Assembly (NCBI GenBank): GCA_034509755.1
Contig: CM067550.1
Location: forward strand, 5,635,001-5,699,000
Origin: Anisodus tanguticus
Lineage: Eukaryota > Streptophyta > Magnoliopsida > Solanales > Solanaceae
Direction of reading: 5' to 3'
Length of the DNA: 64,000 nucleotides
Part shown: positions 35,386 through 48,300 of the stretch, one piece after another
How positions within the stretch are numbered: the first letter of the stretch is position 1
How the letters are laid out: every line of letters starts with the position of its first letter
Notes under the pieces: generated by a model
Told to the model about the DNA's origin: nothing
Databases searched by the model: none
What the model saw: only the letters and a program-made list of their open reading frames with translations
Made by a program: the position numbers and the translations under genes

Positions 35386-35400
35386 TACCCCCCAAAAAGG

Positions 35401-35655
35401 TACATTTGAATTTGTAAGTGATTTTAAGGACACATGGTTTGATTTGCAATATAAGATGATAAACGATTAGCAATAAGTAATCAAAAGTAAATAGAAAGTA
35501 AGAAAGTTAACTTGTAATGTTGTAAATCAAGGTGAATCTTCTCAGCAAGATTGGTCCGACCCTTGCTTAATTGCTTCGGTTTTGAGCCAACAATGAGAGC
35601 TAATGATTATAATTGCAATAGGTAAGATCGTACAAGTGTGAATAATGAAATTTGG
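35401..35655 (-). mobile_element. Probable outer part of Tat-type LTR
   Basis: This flank of the chromovirus carries GAATCTTCTCAGCAAGATTG and GGTCCGACCCTTGC, unlike surrounding DNA. With the chromovirus removed it would join the sequence at 44237, which lies next to the Tat-type pol end at about 45000. I infer that it is the other half of that element's LTR; the partner LTR is not in the window to prove it. Confidence 0.45.
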
Positions 35656-37807
35656 TGTAACACCTCATATCTCGAGCTAAGGTTCGACCCGTAAGATGGA
35701 TGTAAACTCCCATGGGTTTGTTACTTTCTAATTATGGCTAAAATAATTTGCAATACTTAAAGGTTATGTTTGGGAGTGATATAAGTGTTTGGAAGTGGAA
35801 TGGAATGAGTTGGAAAATAATTAGAATGATTGGGGTAAAATTAGTAGCGAGCGTTGCAGCAATCAAACGTTGACCACTACGATGGTGCAAAAATTCCTTA
35901 GGCAGATGTGACTGTCGCAGCGACCAAAAGTTTACCGCTGCAACGGGCGACACTGAAGCTAAAATATTAAGTATGAAAATTCAGAATTTTAAGAGAAATT
36001 CCACACTTTCTTTGGACGACTTTGAGAGAGAAAACACTTCCCAAGCGCTAGAACAAGTTTCTCTCTTCCTCCTACATCAAGGTAAGATCATTCCTATGAT
36101 TTGTAATTAATTCTAGCATTAATTTCATGATTCTTAACAAGATTAAACCTTGAGAATTCATAGATTTTTGCTTGAGTCTTCATCTTGGACAGGAAACCCT
36201 AGAATCCAAAATTCAATATTTAGATATCAAAAGATAATGCCTTCATCCTTTAATTGATTATGACTTTAAATTGATGATTATAGACTCTAAGTTCTTGGGC
36301 CATGAGTTGATGAGTTTGATAAAGAGAAGCATATGAACCATTGTAGGGTTTTGGATTGTTGACTTAGGATTGTTGTAATTATATGAGTGATGAAGAATGA
36401 TGTTAATTGTATCTATTTGATATTGTAGAATCACCTAGAAGCAAAAGGATGGGTAATTGGGTGAAGAAACATCATTAATGAATGTTGTGGAGCTTTATGC
36501 CCTCCAAGTGTTTGATAAAATTCCTAAGTGACCAAAGTGTGAGTAATAGTGCTAATGTCGGTTCCCCTTGCTATATATTGTTATAGATTGCCGTTGAAAA
36601 AGGTGACGAACGTTGTGTTATGCTCAAGAGCAGGAAATTAAGGTATGTGAGGATAACTCACTACATTTGGAAATGATAATGATTCTCCCTACGCCACATT
36701 AATTTACTACATTATGAATTGCCTCAGAAATATAGTTAAGCTTAGTTCCTTGAATAGTTTCAGAACTTCTATTCTTTTGTTTCGTAATTGGTTCATGATT
36801 TTCATTTCGAATGTTGTGAGCTTAGGACGTAATCAGTATAGACTTGTGTTTGATACCCACGAGTCCAGTCTAGAATACTCGGCATGTTGTAAACTAATTA
36901 AAGCTTCAGTCCTCATAATCAGTTTCATGAATACATGTCTTAGCGAATCATTGCTCAATATGTCAGTGTTGTATCTTTTAGCATGATTCTCAGTTCTTTT
37001 ATGTAAATTTTTAATGTTGAACACATGTATTTTGGGCCCAAGACGACAGATGTATTTGCGCCTAAGGCCACAATTTATGTATATGTATACTTGGGCCCGA
37101 GGCCATAGATTTGGGCACATACATTGGGCCTAAGGCCACCATTTATTATTTTAGTTAAACATATGATTCTTCATTTCAGAACATGAAGTATTCATATTCT
37201 TTACTTCTTCTGTTCACTTCAGTTATCAATTGAGTTTCAGTTTCAACACGTTATCTGTTTATTGATTTGGGCTGTCCTTTTCCGAGCACCCCACAACTAT
37301 TTATTCTTTCAGTTGGTTTTACATACTAGTGCCATTAAAATGTACTAACATCCCATTGCCCAGGGCCTGCATCTCGCAATGCAGGTAACAATTTACATGT
37401 TGACGACTCAGCTCACTAAGTTCCAATATCAATTGATTTGGTAAGCCTCAGTTTTCGGGGCGTTATCTTATTTACAATATTTATTTAGTTCAGAAAGTCA
37501 GGTATGCCTGGGGCCTTGTCCCAGTAACAGTCAGTATTTCATTATTCTTAAAGGCTTCATAGACTAGAACAACAGTCAGTCAGTACTTAGCAGACTTTTG
37601 TATTAGCCATGTCGTCTACATTCATATACTTCAGACTTATTTCGCAATTATGATTTATTAGTTAGACCTTTCAATATCTCAGCATGTTTATCAGTTATAT
37701 TCCTTATTTAGTATACCATGTGTTGATTAGGTCAGCCAGTTGGTTCACTCAGCCCAGTCAGGCACCAAGTGTCGTATTACGTCTAGGCTATGGTTCGGGG
37801 CGTGACA
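35656..37807 (+). repeat. 5' LTR of chromovirus
   Basis: 2,152 bp, TGTAACACCTCATAT to GGGGCGTGACA. It contains an imperfect run of GGGCC(C/T)-AAGGCCA-like phrases at about 37037-37135. The ORF-sized stretches inside are not genes. Confidence 0.93.
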
Positions 37808-38339
37808 AAGCTTGGTATCAGAGAACTAAATTCAAGTGTGATTGGGAATTTATGAAGCTGTGTATAGTAGAGTCGTACTTATGGGTGTGAAGATCACCAC
37901 ACTTATAATTGGGAGGCTACAGAGCATTTAGAAAAGTTACCATTCTTTCTACTCTAGATCGTGCCATAAAGCCTAGAGCAATAAGTAACCTTCTCTTCCT
38001 ATCGAATTTCGTACGTATTGATCGCAGGCCACGAGTAGGGAGTTCAAGGTCCGTGGAAAGATAATTATCCACGGGGGAATAATTGTGAGGTTTCTGATAG
38101 TAATGAATGAGATTTGAGATGATACTGAAAGTGGAATAAAGTGGATGTCGCTTGAGAAGGGGGCAATTGTATTATAGACGTAAAAGTCAGATAGTAACAA
38201 CGTACTTAATAAGGGGAATGTTATGACTTTATTAAATTAGTTGGAAGAGATTTGAGGACGAGAAGAGAAATGAGAACTGTAGAAAGAGATAGGCACAAAA
38301 ATTAGCAAAAGAGCTAAGTGTACGGAAAACTTTAATCAT

Positions 38340-40290
38340 GGAGGATCTCAAGGAGGTGGAGGCAGACAATTTCTCAACAGGATGGTCGTTAGGACCCCCT
38401 CCATCTGTAACCAGTGCATCAATCCTGAGGTCTAGATATGATCAGAAAAGTCAATTTAGCCAAAAGTAGAGTTTTAGAGCACCATGCTCTCAGTCACATG
38501 CCAATGTGGGCCACATAGATTTTCATAATCTTATGTGCGACAAGTGTGATATGAGATACCAAGGGGTGTATCGTTGGGCATGGATGTATGTTTTGGGTGT
38601 GTCCAGTAGGGTCAATATCTAGAGGAATGCCCATTAGTGAAATAAGATATTGAAGGTAATGTGGCTTAGTCCACAAATTCAGCAACTTCTCGTAATTCAC
38701 AAGCCTAAGCTAGGCGTAACGCAACTAAGTCTAGTATTACAGATCTGCGTCAAAATCGCTTGTATGCTTCAGCAAGTCGTCAAGACTCTGAGGTATCCCT
38801 AGAGGTCGCCACATGTATGATGATGATAACTCTAATGTAAGACCCCACAGGGCAACATGTTATGATTTTAGCTACATCGAGCATAAATTAATTACTATGG
38901 TTTTGAACAGAGAGGTGCCTAAGGGCAAATTACCTATGATTATTAAGTGTTATGATTTTCAGAGGAAATATATTTTCCTACAATCCAGGAACATGAGTAA
39001 AAAGAGATGGTATATGACATGATAACCATGAGCAGACTATGTTGAATTTCTAGGAATAGTTTTAGTATGTTTAAGTTTAGTCAGATAAGATCAGAGAGTA
39101 CGATGTTAGTAGGTTATCGCGAGAATGAAATATTATTAAGAGATACGATATGACAGTTTCCTCTTAGGTTATGTGATTAAGTGTTTACCCGGATGTGTAT
39201 AGGCAAAATATTGTTGAAGTGTATAGAAAATTCGGGGTTAGGTATTTCAATCTTCGTTTAAGAGAGACGTAATTTCCCTAAGTATGATCCATGTCTATAG
39301 TTTACAAAATATAGTATACAATCGTACAATAGGGTCGAATAATGAGGGAAGTTAGAAGTAACCTTATGATTTACTTTAGTTATTTAGAGTAGAATAACAA
39401 GAGAACATAATGCTAGCAAGTGGTTAGTAGAAGAATAATAAGTTTTGAGCAGATACAATGAATTAGCAATTTCAGCAGGGCCAATAGAGGTACGATTTGA
39501 TTCCTTAGTCAGATAAACACTAGAGAGTGGGTAACAGTTTGAATACACTGAATGTGTGTTAGAACCCAATGAGTTTAAGTTAAACCCAAAGTACCATGAC
39601 ATTGGAAGTAGAAAATCATATAGGCAGTATGAGAGCAAACTACAAAAGAATATTCTTTAAGAGTTATCAGAAAGGGGTTTCCCTAAGATTGACAGTGTGG
39701 ATAAAGTTAAGTCGTTAAGAAAGAATATGCCAGTTACGAATATGTTAGCACCCCAGTCATGTACGTAACTCAGTTTTTTCTAGTAAGGAAGATTTCTCAT
39801 AAGTGAGTCGAAAGATGAACCGTCAGTGATGTAAAGTACGAAAATTACAGAAGAGTTGGAAAGTTAGTTGGATCCAAATAAGAGAGAAGTACCTACAACC
39901 TTTGGTCTAAGAGAAAGATGCGTAAATTGTCAGTAAGTCCAGTTGTACATTTAAAACCCAAAGGGTTAGCATGAGATATAAAAAACCTCATTTCAAAAAG
40001 AAACAAGAAGTGAGTAGAATGATCATCAATCGACTTGTGTCAAACTCAATTATTTTTTGTAGGAGATCACAAAAAAGCTATGAGATCATGTAAAGTCTTG
40101 TGTTAAATGGATGGTTCCATTGCACGAGACTCTAATCTTTAGGATGATGGTCAAAGACTTAGTGCATAATGATACTATGAGTTTTTTCAGGAAATACCTT
40201 AGAAAGAAATGAAGTATGGGAAGTTTAGCTCATATTGAGGCAGACAAGAGAACTATGGTGAAGGAAGTTCACCGCTTAGCCAATCTAGGA
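38340..40290 (+). pseudogene. Chromovirus gag-to-RT region, heavily decayed
   Basis: Near 38590-38640 the translation shows CFGC then, after a stop, GQYLEECP, a decayed CCHC zinc knuckle with the His changed to Gln. Beyond that, only stop-ridden sequence is seen to 40290. Protease and reverse transcriptase motifs could not be found by eye. Confidence 0.55.
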
Positions 40291-40299
40291 GTTTGACTT

Positions 40300-41790
40300 T
40301 TGAATTCTGAAGATGGAGGAGTTGATATTCAAAACATGGCCAAATCCTTCTTAGTAGCCAAAGTGAAGGATAAACAATTTAATGATCCTTATTTATTGCA
40401 GTTGAAAGAGGATATTCGCAATCATAAGAAGACGACTTTTGAACAAGGGGGAGATGATGGTACTTTGAGGTACAAAGGAAGATTATGTGTTTCAGATGTA
40501 GATGGGATTAGAGAGAGGATCATGTTAGAAGCTCACAATTGCGGGTATTCCATTCCCCTAGGTTCTACAAAAAAAATGTATCATGACCTTAGGGAGATCT
40601 ATTGATGGGACGACATGGAAAATAACGTAGCAAATTTTATGGGCAAGTGTCCCAACTGTCAGCAAGTGAAAGTCGAACACTAAAGACTTGGTGGTTTGCC
40701 TCATAACGTAGATATTCCTATTTGAAAGTAGGAGATGATAAACATGGACTTTATAACAGTTTTACATTGCTTATTTCGGAAGCATGACTCGATTTGGGTG
40801 TTTGTAGACCAACTTACCTAGTTAGAACACTTTTTTCCTTGAAAACCACTGACTCAGCAGAAAACTATACCAAGTTATATATTCAGGAAATCATCAGATT
40901 GCATGGGACCCCAGTGCCCATCATTTCAAATCGTAGTGCCCAATTCACAACAAATTCTTAAAAATCCTTTTAGAATGGATTACGCACAAGGGTGAACTTC
41001 AGTACAACTTTCCATCCTCAGATAGTTGGCCAGGCAGAGCACACCATTCAGACACTTGAGGATATATTGATGGCGTATGTTCTGGACTTTAAAGGTAATT
41101 GGGATGATCACTTGCCTCTCATTGAATTTGCCTATAATAAAAGTTATCATTGTAGCATCAAGATGGCACCGTTTAAGGCTTTATATAGACGCATGTGTAG
41201 AACACCATTTGGATGGTTTGAAGTTGGTGAAGCAAAATTGTTGGGACTAGATTTGGTCCACCATGCTATGGAGAAATTCAAGTTAATTCATGAGCGTTTG
41301 AAAATGGCTCAGAGCCGCCAGAAGTCCTATTCAGATATGCGTCGTAGAGATTTGAAATTTCAAATTTATGATTGGGTGTTCTTGAAAGTTTCGCCCATGA
41401 AAGAAGTTATGAGATTTGGGAAGAAGGTGAAGCTCAGTCCCCGTTGTATTGGGCCGTATAGGATCTTACAAAGGATCGAGCAGATGGATTATGAGTTAGA
41501 ACTACCACAAGAGTTAGTTGTTATACACCCAGTGTTTCACATCTCTATGTTGAAGAAGTTCAGGGGGACCCATATCTGGTTGTTCCTACAAAAATTATAT
41601 AAGTTAAAGATAACATATCTTATAAGGAGATTCCAGTGGCTATTCTTGTCTTCAGGTTCGCAAGTTGAGAACCAAGGAAATTTCTTCAGTGAAAGTGTTA
41701 TGGAGAAATCAGAAAGTTGAAGAGGCTACATAGGAAGCAGAATATGACATGAAGTCCAAGTACCCCATCTCTTTGAAGAGCAAGAAAAAA
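40300..41790 (+). pseudogene. Chromovirus integrase and chromodomain-like end, broken
   Basis: Integrase H2C2 zinc finger: AHNCGYSIPLGSTKKMYHDL then, after a stop at 40603-40605, CPNCQQVK. The core is partly lost between 40680 and 40990. The C-terminal part reads TTFHPQIVGQAEHTIQTLED (E of the catalytic triad region) and FLKVSPMKEVMRFGKK-KLSPRCIGPY (41390-41460). The chromodomain region reads VLWRNQKVEEAT, a stop at 41731-41733, then EAEYDMKSKYP. Both stops replace expected Trp codons (TGG to TGA and TGG to TAG). The chromodomain would target insertion to heterochromatin in active relatives. Confidence 0.88.
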
Positions 41791-42082
41791 ATGTTGAAGG
41801 TAACTAACCATTTCCTTCCGACCTCATATTATATGCTCCATTTTTCAGTATTCAGTCAATTCAGTATTAAGTCAGTTAAATATTCAATCAGTTTTGTTTT
41901 CATTTAGTATAATACTTATTCAGTTTGTACTTGTACATTTCAATATTTATTCAGTTCAGTATTCATGTGTTTGTGGTAATTCAACGCTCGTGTATTCCCT
42001 TCAGTCGCGTTATGATTCAGTGTTAGCCATATGTGTAACCAAGACCATCATTCAAGGAAGAATGATCCTAAGGGAGAGATAA

Positions 42083-44231
42083 TGTAACACCTCATATCTC
42101 AGGCTAAGTTTTGACCCATAAGATGGATGTAAAGTCCCATGGGTTTATTACTTTCTAATTATGGCTAAAATAATTTGCAATACTTAAAGGTTATGTTTGG
42201 GAGTAATATGAGTGTTTGGAAGTGGAATGGAATGAGTTGGAAAATAATTAGAATGATTAGGGTGAAATTAGAAGCGAGCGTTGCAGCGATCAAAAGTTGA
42301 CTGTTGCGATGATGCGAAAATCCCTTAGGCAGATGTGACCGTCCCATCGACCAAAAGTTGACCATTGAGATGCTGAAGCTAAAATATTAAGTACGAAAAT
42401 TCAAAATTTTAAGAGAAATTCCACACTTTCTTTGGACGACTTTGAGAGAGAAAAACACCCCAAGCCCTAGAACAAGTTCCTCTCATCCTCCTACATCAAG
42501 GTAAGATCATTCCTATGATTCTTAATCAATTCTAGCATTAATTTCATAATTCTTAACAAGATTAAACCTTGAGAATTCATAGATTCTAGCTTAAGCCTTC
42601 ATCTTAGACAAGAAACCCTAGAATCTGAATTCAAGATTTGAATATCAAAAGGTAATACCTTCATCCTTTATTTGATTATGACTTTATATTGATGATTATA
42701 TACTCTAAGTTCTTGGGCCATAAGTTAATGGGTTTGATAAAGAGAATCATATGAACCATTGTAGGGTTTTGGATTGTTGACTTAAGATTGTTGTAATTAT
42801 ATGAGTGATGAAAAATGATGTTAAGTGTATCCATTTAAGATTGTAAAATCACCTATAAGCAAGAGGATGTGTAATTGGGTGAAGAAACACCATTAATGAA
42901 GGTTGTGGAGCTTTATGCCCACCAAGTGTTTGATAAAATACCTAAGTGACCAAATTATGAGTAATATTGCTAATGTTGGTACTCCTTGCTATATATTGTT
43001 ATAGATTGCCATTGATAAATGTGACGAACATTGTATTACGTTCAAGAGCGGGAAGTTAAGGTATATGAGGTTGACTCTCTACATTTGGAAATGATAATGA
43101 TTCTCCCTACGCCCCATTATTTTACTACATTATGAATTGCCTCAGAAATATAGTTACGCTTAGTTCCTTGAATAGTTGCAGAACTTCTATTCTTTTGTTT
43201 CATAATTGGTTCATGATTTTCATTTCGAATGTTGTGAGCTCAGGACGTAATCAGTATAGACTTGTGTTTGATACCCACGAGTCTCAGTCTAGAATACTCG
43301 AGATGTTGTAAACTAATTAAAGCTTCAGTTTCATGAATACATGTCTCAGTGAATCATTGGTCAGTATGTCAGTGTTGTATCTTTTAGCATGATTCTCAGT
43401 TCTTTTATGTAAATTTTTAATGTTGAACACATGTATTTTGGGCCCAAGGCAACAAATGTATTTGGGCCCAAGGCCAAAGTTTATGTATACATACATTTGG
43501 TCCCGAGCCCACATATTTGTGCACATACATTGAGCCTAAGGCCATAGTTTATTATTTAAGTTAAATAGGTGATTCTTCATTTCAGAATAGGAAGTATTCA
43601 TATTCTTTACTTCTTTTATTCACTTCAGTAATCAGTTATCAATTGAGTTTCAATTTCAGTTTCAATACATTATTTATTTATTGATTTAGGTTGCCCTTTC
43701 CCGAGTACCCCGTAGCTATTTATTCTTTCAGTTGGTTTATATACTAGTACAATTCAAATATACTAACGTCTCTTTGCCCGGGGCCTGCATCTCGCGATGT
43801 AGGTAATGATTTACAGGTTGACGACTCAGGTCGCTAGGTTCCAGTATCAGCTAATTCAGTGAGCCTCTGTCTTTCGGGACTTTATCTTATTTACAGTCTT
43901 TATTTAGTTCAGACAGTCGGGTATATCGTGGGTCTTGTCCCTGTAACAACCAGTACTTCATTATTCTTAGAGACTTCATAGATTAGAACAACAGTAAGTC
44001 AGTATATAGCAGGCTTTTATATTAGCCATATCGGCTACATTCATATATTTCAGACTTATTCCACATTTATGATTTATTAGTTAGACCTTTCAATAGCTCA
44101 GCATGTTTATCAGTTATATTCCATATTTAGTATGCCATATGTTGATTAGGCTATCCAGTTGGTTCGCTCGGTCACATGCAGTCAGGCACCGAGTGTCATC
44201 TTACGTCTAGGACATTATTTGAGGCATGACA
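42083..44231 (+). repeat. 3' LTR of chromovirus
   Basis: 2,149 bp, TGTAACACCTCATAT to GAGGCATGACA, the partner of 35656-37807. It carries the same GGGCCC-AAGGC phrases at about 43440-43550. Confidence 0.93.
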
Positions 44232-44236
44232 TTTGG

Positions 44237-44950
44237 ATACCTTCCAACATGAAGGTTGAACTCCTTTTATAGCTATAAATCAAGGCGTTAATGATCGAGA
44301 TTCCCTCTAAAATTAAATGTAATAAATGCCAATTAAGACCTCTTAATGAGTAAGGAGTAACAGATGACGCCATATCCAGAACGGGTATACGTTGTGTGCC
44401 TTCAACAGATGACGCCATATCCATAACAGATGACGCCGATCTAACCCGATGTTACCCATATCTAGTTTAGAACTCAACTGCCTAAACTCCACACACAAAC
44501 ATTGCCACGTGTCGTAACGATTTTTACCGTATACAGATAGTCCCCATACTTTCTGGATCAAAGTTTACTGAAGTGACGGGAAGTGGAAATGCTTCTTTCA
44601 TTGTCTTCTCTTGTAAGTTTCTTTTCAAATTACTCTGAAATAGGCAGGAAAATCAAATGTTTCCCCTTCTCCAAACTCTGACTCACGTCCCATCTTCCAG
44701 TAAAGCTTCGAATTTCTTTCTTCATTTAGAATTTCTTTCTTCATTTCGAATTTCTTCACTTCTCATCCGAGGGTATGGTAGTCCCCTAGTGTTTGCGTTC
44801 AAAGCATGAGAACTCAAACCTTATTTGATTCCAACTGCCGGGCAGTCCCCAGTGATTTTATCCGATTCTCATTTACTCGTTTAGTGGAACACGTGTTTTC
44901 ATACATAATTTTAATTCTCCGAGCATTGCCTTTCGACTCCAACTTCTTCC
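44237..44950 (-). mobile_element. Tat-type gypsy LTR, inner part
   Basis: Lies between the chromovirus target site and the end of the Tat-type pol. Features include a twice-repeated ACAGATGACGCCATATCCA (44362 and 44407), AGTCCCCATACTTTCTGGAT and GGGCAGTCCCCAG, and a TATA-like TTTTATAGCTATAAA at 44266-44280. The position fits a 3' LTR on the minus strand. Exact ends were not fixed. Confidence 0.6.
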
Positions 44951-44989
44951 CTGCAAGAGTTAGTAATTTCTAAATAAATAAAGTTCAAA

Positions 44990-47900
44990 CAACTAACCGA
45001 ACACATACCTTAGCAATAATATCGCTTCAAGTGAGTGATGTTCCAATTGTTTGGCAACTTTTGTCCATCTTCGGCTTCCAATTGGTACGAGCCTTTATCA
45101 GATATTTTTGACACTTCGTAGGGTCCCTCCCAGTTTGGGCCTAACTTTCCTTCTTTGGGATTTTTGGTGTTGAGGGTCACTTTTTTAGTACCAAGTCCCC
45201 TACTTGAAAGTGCCTAAGATTAGTCCACCGGTTGTAGTATCTTCCCATCATTTGCTTCTGAGCCGCCAGCCGTAGCAAGGCTAGCTCATGATATTCATTC
45301 GTTAAGTCAAGCTTGACTGTCATAGATTCATTGTTTGACTCTTCAGTTGCAAGGCTGGACCTTAAGCTCGGTTCCCCAACCTCCATCGAAATTAGAGCTT
45401 TTGCACCATAAACCAAAGAAAATGACGTATCTCTGGTGATGGACTTTGGTGTCATTCTGTACGCCCATATCACCTCCGGTAGAATTTCTCTCCACTTGCC
45501 TTTTGACTCCTTTAGTCTTTTTCTTAAGTTCTGAATGATTTTTTTGTTTGTTGACTCCACTTTCCCATTTGCACTTGGGTGATGTGAAGTCAACACTATC
45601 CTCTTGATTTTCAGTCCTTCGAGAAAATCCGTTACTCATTCTCGCAAGTAATCTCCTTCAGTATGCCGAACCGACAAATGATGTGATCTCATTCAGAATG
45701 GTCATGGAGACAAGACCGGATGCATCAATACGACCGGTTGGTGAATCATGGGTGTGTGCCTTTCGCATTCGTAACATTTCTGAACAAAGCTCTTGGCGTC
45801 TTCCTCCATCTGAGACCAATAATACCTAGCCCTAATTACTTCCGAACAAACAATTCCGCTCCTGAGTGATTGCCACAAGTCCCTTCGTGAACCTCGCGCA
45901 TCACATAATCTTTTTCTCTGGGACCTAAGGACCTTCGATACATTTGGCCATCAACCATGCAATACCTATCTGCCTTCGTACGAAGGGCTCTTGACTCATT
46001 CAGATCATTAGGTAGCTTACAATCTCGAAGGTAATTAATGTATTTGTTCCGCCAGTCACAAGTCAAACTCGTGATATTCACTTTGGCATGCCCGCCATCA
46101 AATGCGGAGTTTAGCAATTGTACCACTTTACTGGAGCTAAATTCCTCAGCTTCCACAGAAGACCCCAAATTCGTCAATGCATCTGTTTCATTATTCTGCT
46201 CTCGTGAGACATGTTCCATGGTCCATTATTTGAATCGATGCAATAATACTTGAATTTTCTATAAGTATTTTTGCATTCTCTCTTCTTTCACCTCGACCAC
46301 GCCGTTCACTTGATTAACAACCAGAAGTGAGACACACTTTGCTTCGATGAACTCTGCTCCCAAACTCTTTGCCAATTCTAGACCTGCAATTATAGCCTCA
46401 TACTTGGCTTTATTGTTAGTCAATTTCACTGTTCTTATCGACTGCCTAATAACATCCCTGCAGGTGTTTTCAGTAACACCCCAAGTCTGGACCTTTTTAC
46501 GTTCAAAGCTTTGTCCGTATATATGATTTAGATCCCTGGAGTTATCGCCGAGGTGATTATAAGTTCTCTTTTCACCTCGGGAATCATTCTGGGCGTAAAG
46601 TCTGCTAAAACCTGAGATTTTATAGTCGTTCTTGGTTTATACTCTATGGCATATCCACTAATTTCTACTGCCCATTTGGATAACCTACCATACATTTCAG
46701 ATTTATGCATTACATTTTTTAGCGGATAAGTTGTTACTACACATATAGGATGACATTGAAAGTACGGTCTCAATTTTCTAGCAGTCGTTATCAAAGCTAA
46801 TGCCAATTTTTATAAGTTTGGATATCTGGTTTCTACACTAGCTAATGTTCCACTTACATAATAAATAGGAAATTATGTACCTTTCTCTCCTCGAACTAAA
46901 ACAACACTTACAGCTACTTCGGACACTGCCAGATACAAAAACAGATGCTTATCCACCTTCGGTTTATGCAATAACGGAAACGCAACAAGTACTTTTTCAG
47001 ATCCCTCAACACTTGTTGACATTCCGGAGTCCACTCGAAGTAATTCTTTTTTTTAACAAAGTGAAGAACATATGACCTTTCTTCAAAGATCGAGATATAA
47101 ATCTACTTAGGGACCAACCTTCCGGTGAGTCTTTGTACTGCCTTCACATCTTCAAGCACCTTCGGAATTTCATCGATAGCCTTGACCTTATCCGAATTGA
47201 TCTCGATTCCTCGGTTCGAGACCAAGAAACCCAGAAACTTGCTTGATCCAACTTTAAAAGCGCATTTCTTCGAGTTCAATTCATATTGTACTTCCGGAGT
47301 ATGTCAAGTATTTTCTGCAAATGCTTTAAATGGTCCTCTGTTTCCAAGGACTTAACTAATATATCATCAATATAAAATTCCATTGGGTAATATATTTGGT
47401 TCTCGAACATGCGATTAATTATGCGTTGATATGTTGCTCTGACATTTTTTAAACCAAATGGCATCACGTTATAGTAGTAAGTCCCATATCTAGTCATAAA
47501 AGAAGTTTTCTCTTGATCCACCGGATTCATCCTGATTTGGTTGTATCCGGAGTAAACATCAAGAAAACCCCAATTGCTCTACCATCTTTCATCGGATGAT
47601 GTTGACCAAGCTACATGGATCAATTAAAATCCTCTCTGAAATTTATTAATAAAGACATATATTACCAGCGCATCATTGTGAGGTTGAATGCTGCCCCGCG
47701 TCTTCATCACTTAAAGATATTGTTTCCTTCGGCAAGAAGTCTCTGGATCGCTTTTCCTGAGTTATTGAGACTTTCATCTTTTTTGAGGTCATGACGGATT
47801 CCTTTGGAACATCCATCTCTCCGATAATCATGCTTATGATATGTTGGGGTTCAATAAGATCCGCTTGCTTATTTACTTCTCTATTTCTGAAGTTTTCCTT

Positions 47901-48300
47901 CGCTCGATCGCTTAAAAATTCCCACAGACGGCCACTTCGTCCCTCAACTGTCGACAATTCTCCATTAGTTGACCATGAGTTCCATGATAATCACATAGTA
48001 AGTTTGGATCTCTCTGAGCTAGATCAGTCCGGAGTGGCCTTGGCCATCTTGTTTCCTTGATGTGCCCGATGCTGACACAAGTTCGGCTGCATCAACAGTG
48101 AAATTGTATTCAGAGAGCCTTGGGCTTTCTACATTGTTAGAGGATGTACGGCCGATGTCATTTTTGAATTGCAAGCTCTTACCGGTAGACCCTCGATCAT
48201 TGCGCCTATCACCATCTCCTCTGTTTGCTAAGAAGTTACGATTGTTGCACCCTATCTGGCCTGAAATTTGACCTTTCGGACTGCCCGTCGGGTTGGTACC
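44990..48300 (-). pseudogene. Tat-lineage Ty3/gypsy gag-pol remnant
   Basis: Read on the minus strand: a gag knuckle CDYHGTHGQLMENC (47997-47957), GSIQPH-like and SMIIGEMDVPKES spacer (protease side, near 47800), reverse transcriptase with MPFGLKNVRATYQRIINRMF and YIDDILVKS (47375-47350), RNase H (MEHVSREQNNETDALTNLGS near 46215-46150), integrase zinc finger region (GTCGNHSGAE, about 45885), and the integrase core end HHPSANGKVESTNKKIIQNL (near 45590). The tail is NPKEGKLGPNWEGPY ... HLKRYY near 45010. Motif style (NWEGPY, HLKRYY end, CDYHGTHG) points to the Tat/Ogre-type lineage. Many frameshifts; the 5' side is truncated near 48300 and no 5' LTR is seen. Confidence 0.87.

Larger units (their letters stand above)
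33745..35400. other. Intergenic DNA
   Basis: No gene recognised. It includes a GGAAAACATTTT-family copy (34330-34790). Part of 35140-35380 resembles a MITE with Stowaway/Mariner-like ends (CTCCATCTGTCTCAATTTATA... and ...TATAAATTGGGAGGGAGGA, imperfect inverted repeats). Confidence 0.55.
35656..44231 (+). mobile_element. Ty3/gypsy chromovirus (Tekay/Del-like), full length, decayed
   Basis: An 8,576-bp element with LTRs 35656-37807 and 42083-44231, and a perfect 5-bp target duplication TTTGG (35651-35655 and 44232-44236). A primer-binding site TGGTATCAGAGA starts at 37813; the polypurine tract AAGGGAGAGATAA precedes the 3' LTR. The internal 4.3 kb keeps a zinc-knuckle remnant of gag, the integrase zinc finger, parts of the core and C-terminal integrase, and a chromodomain-like end. 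Reverse transcriptase was not recognisable, and the internal part is short for the family. LTR pairs differ at about one base in ten at their starts, indicating an old insertion. Confidence 0.93.
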
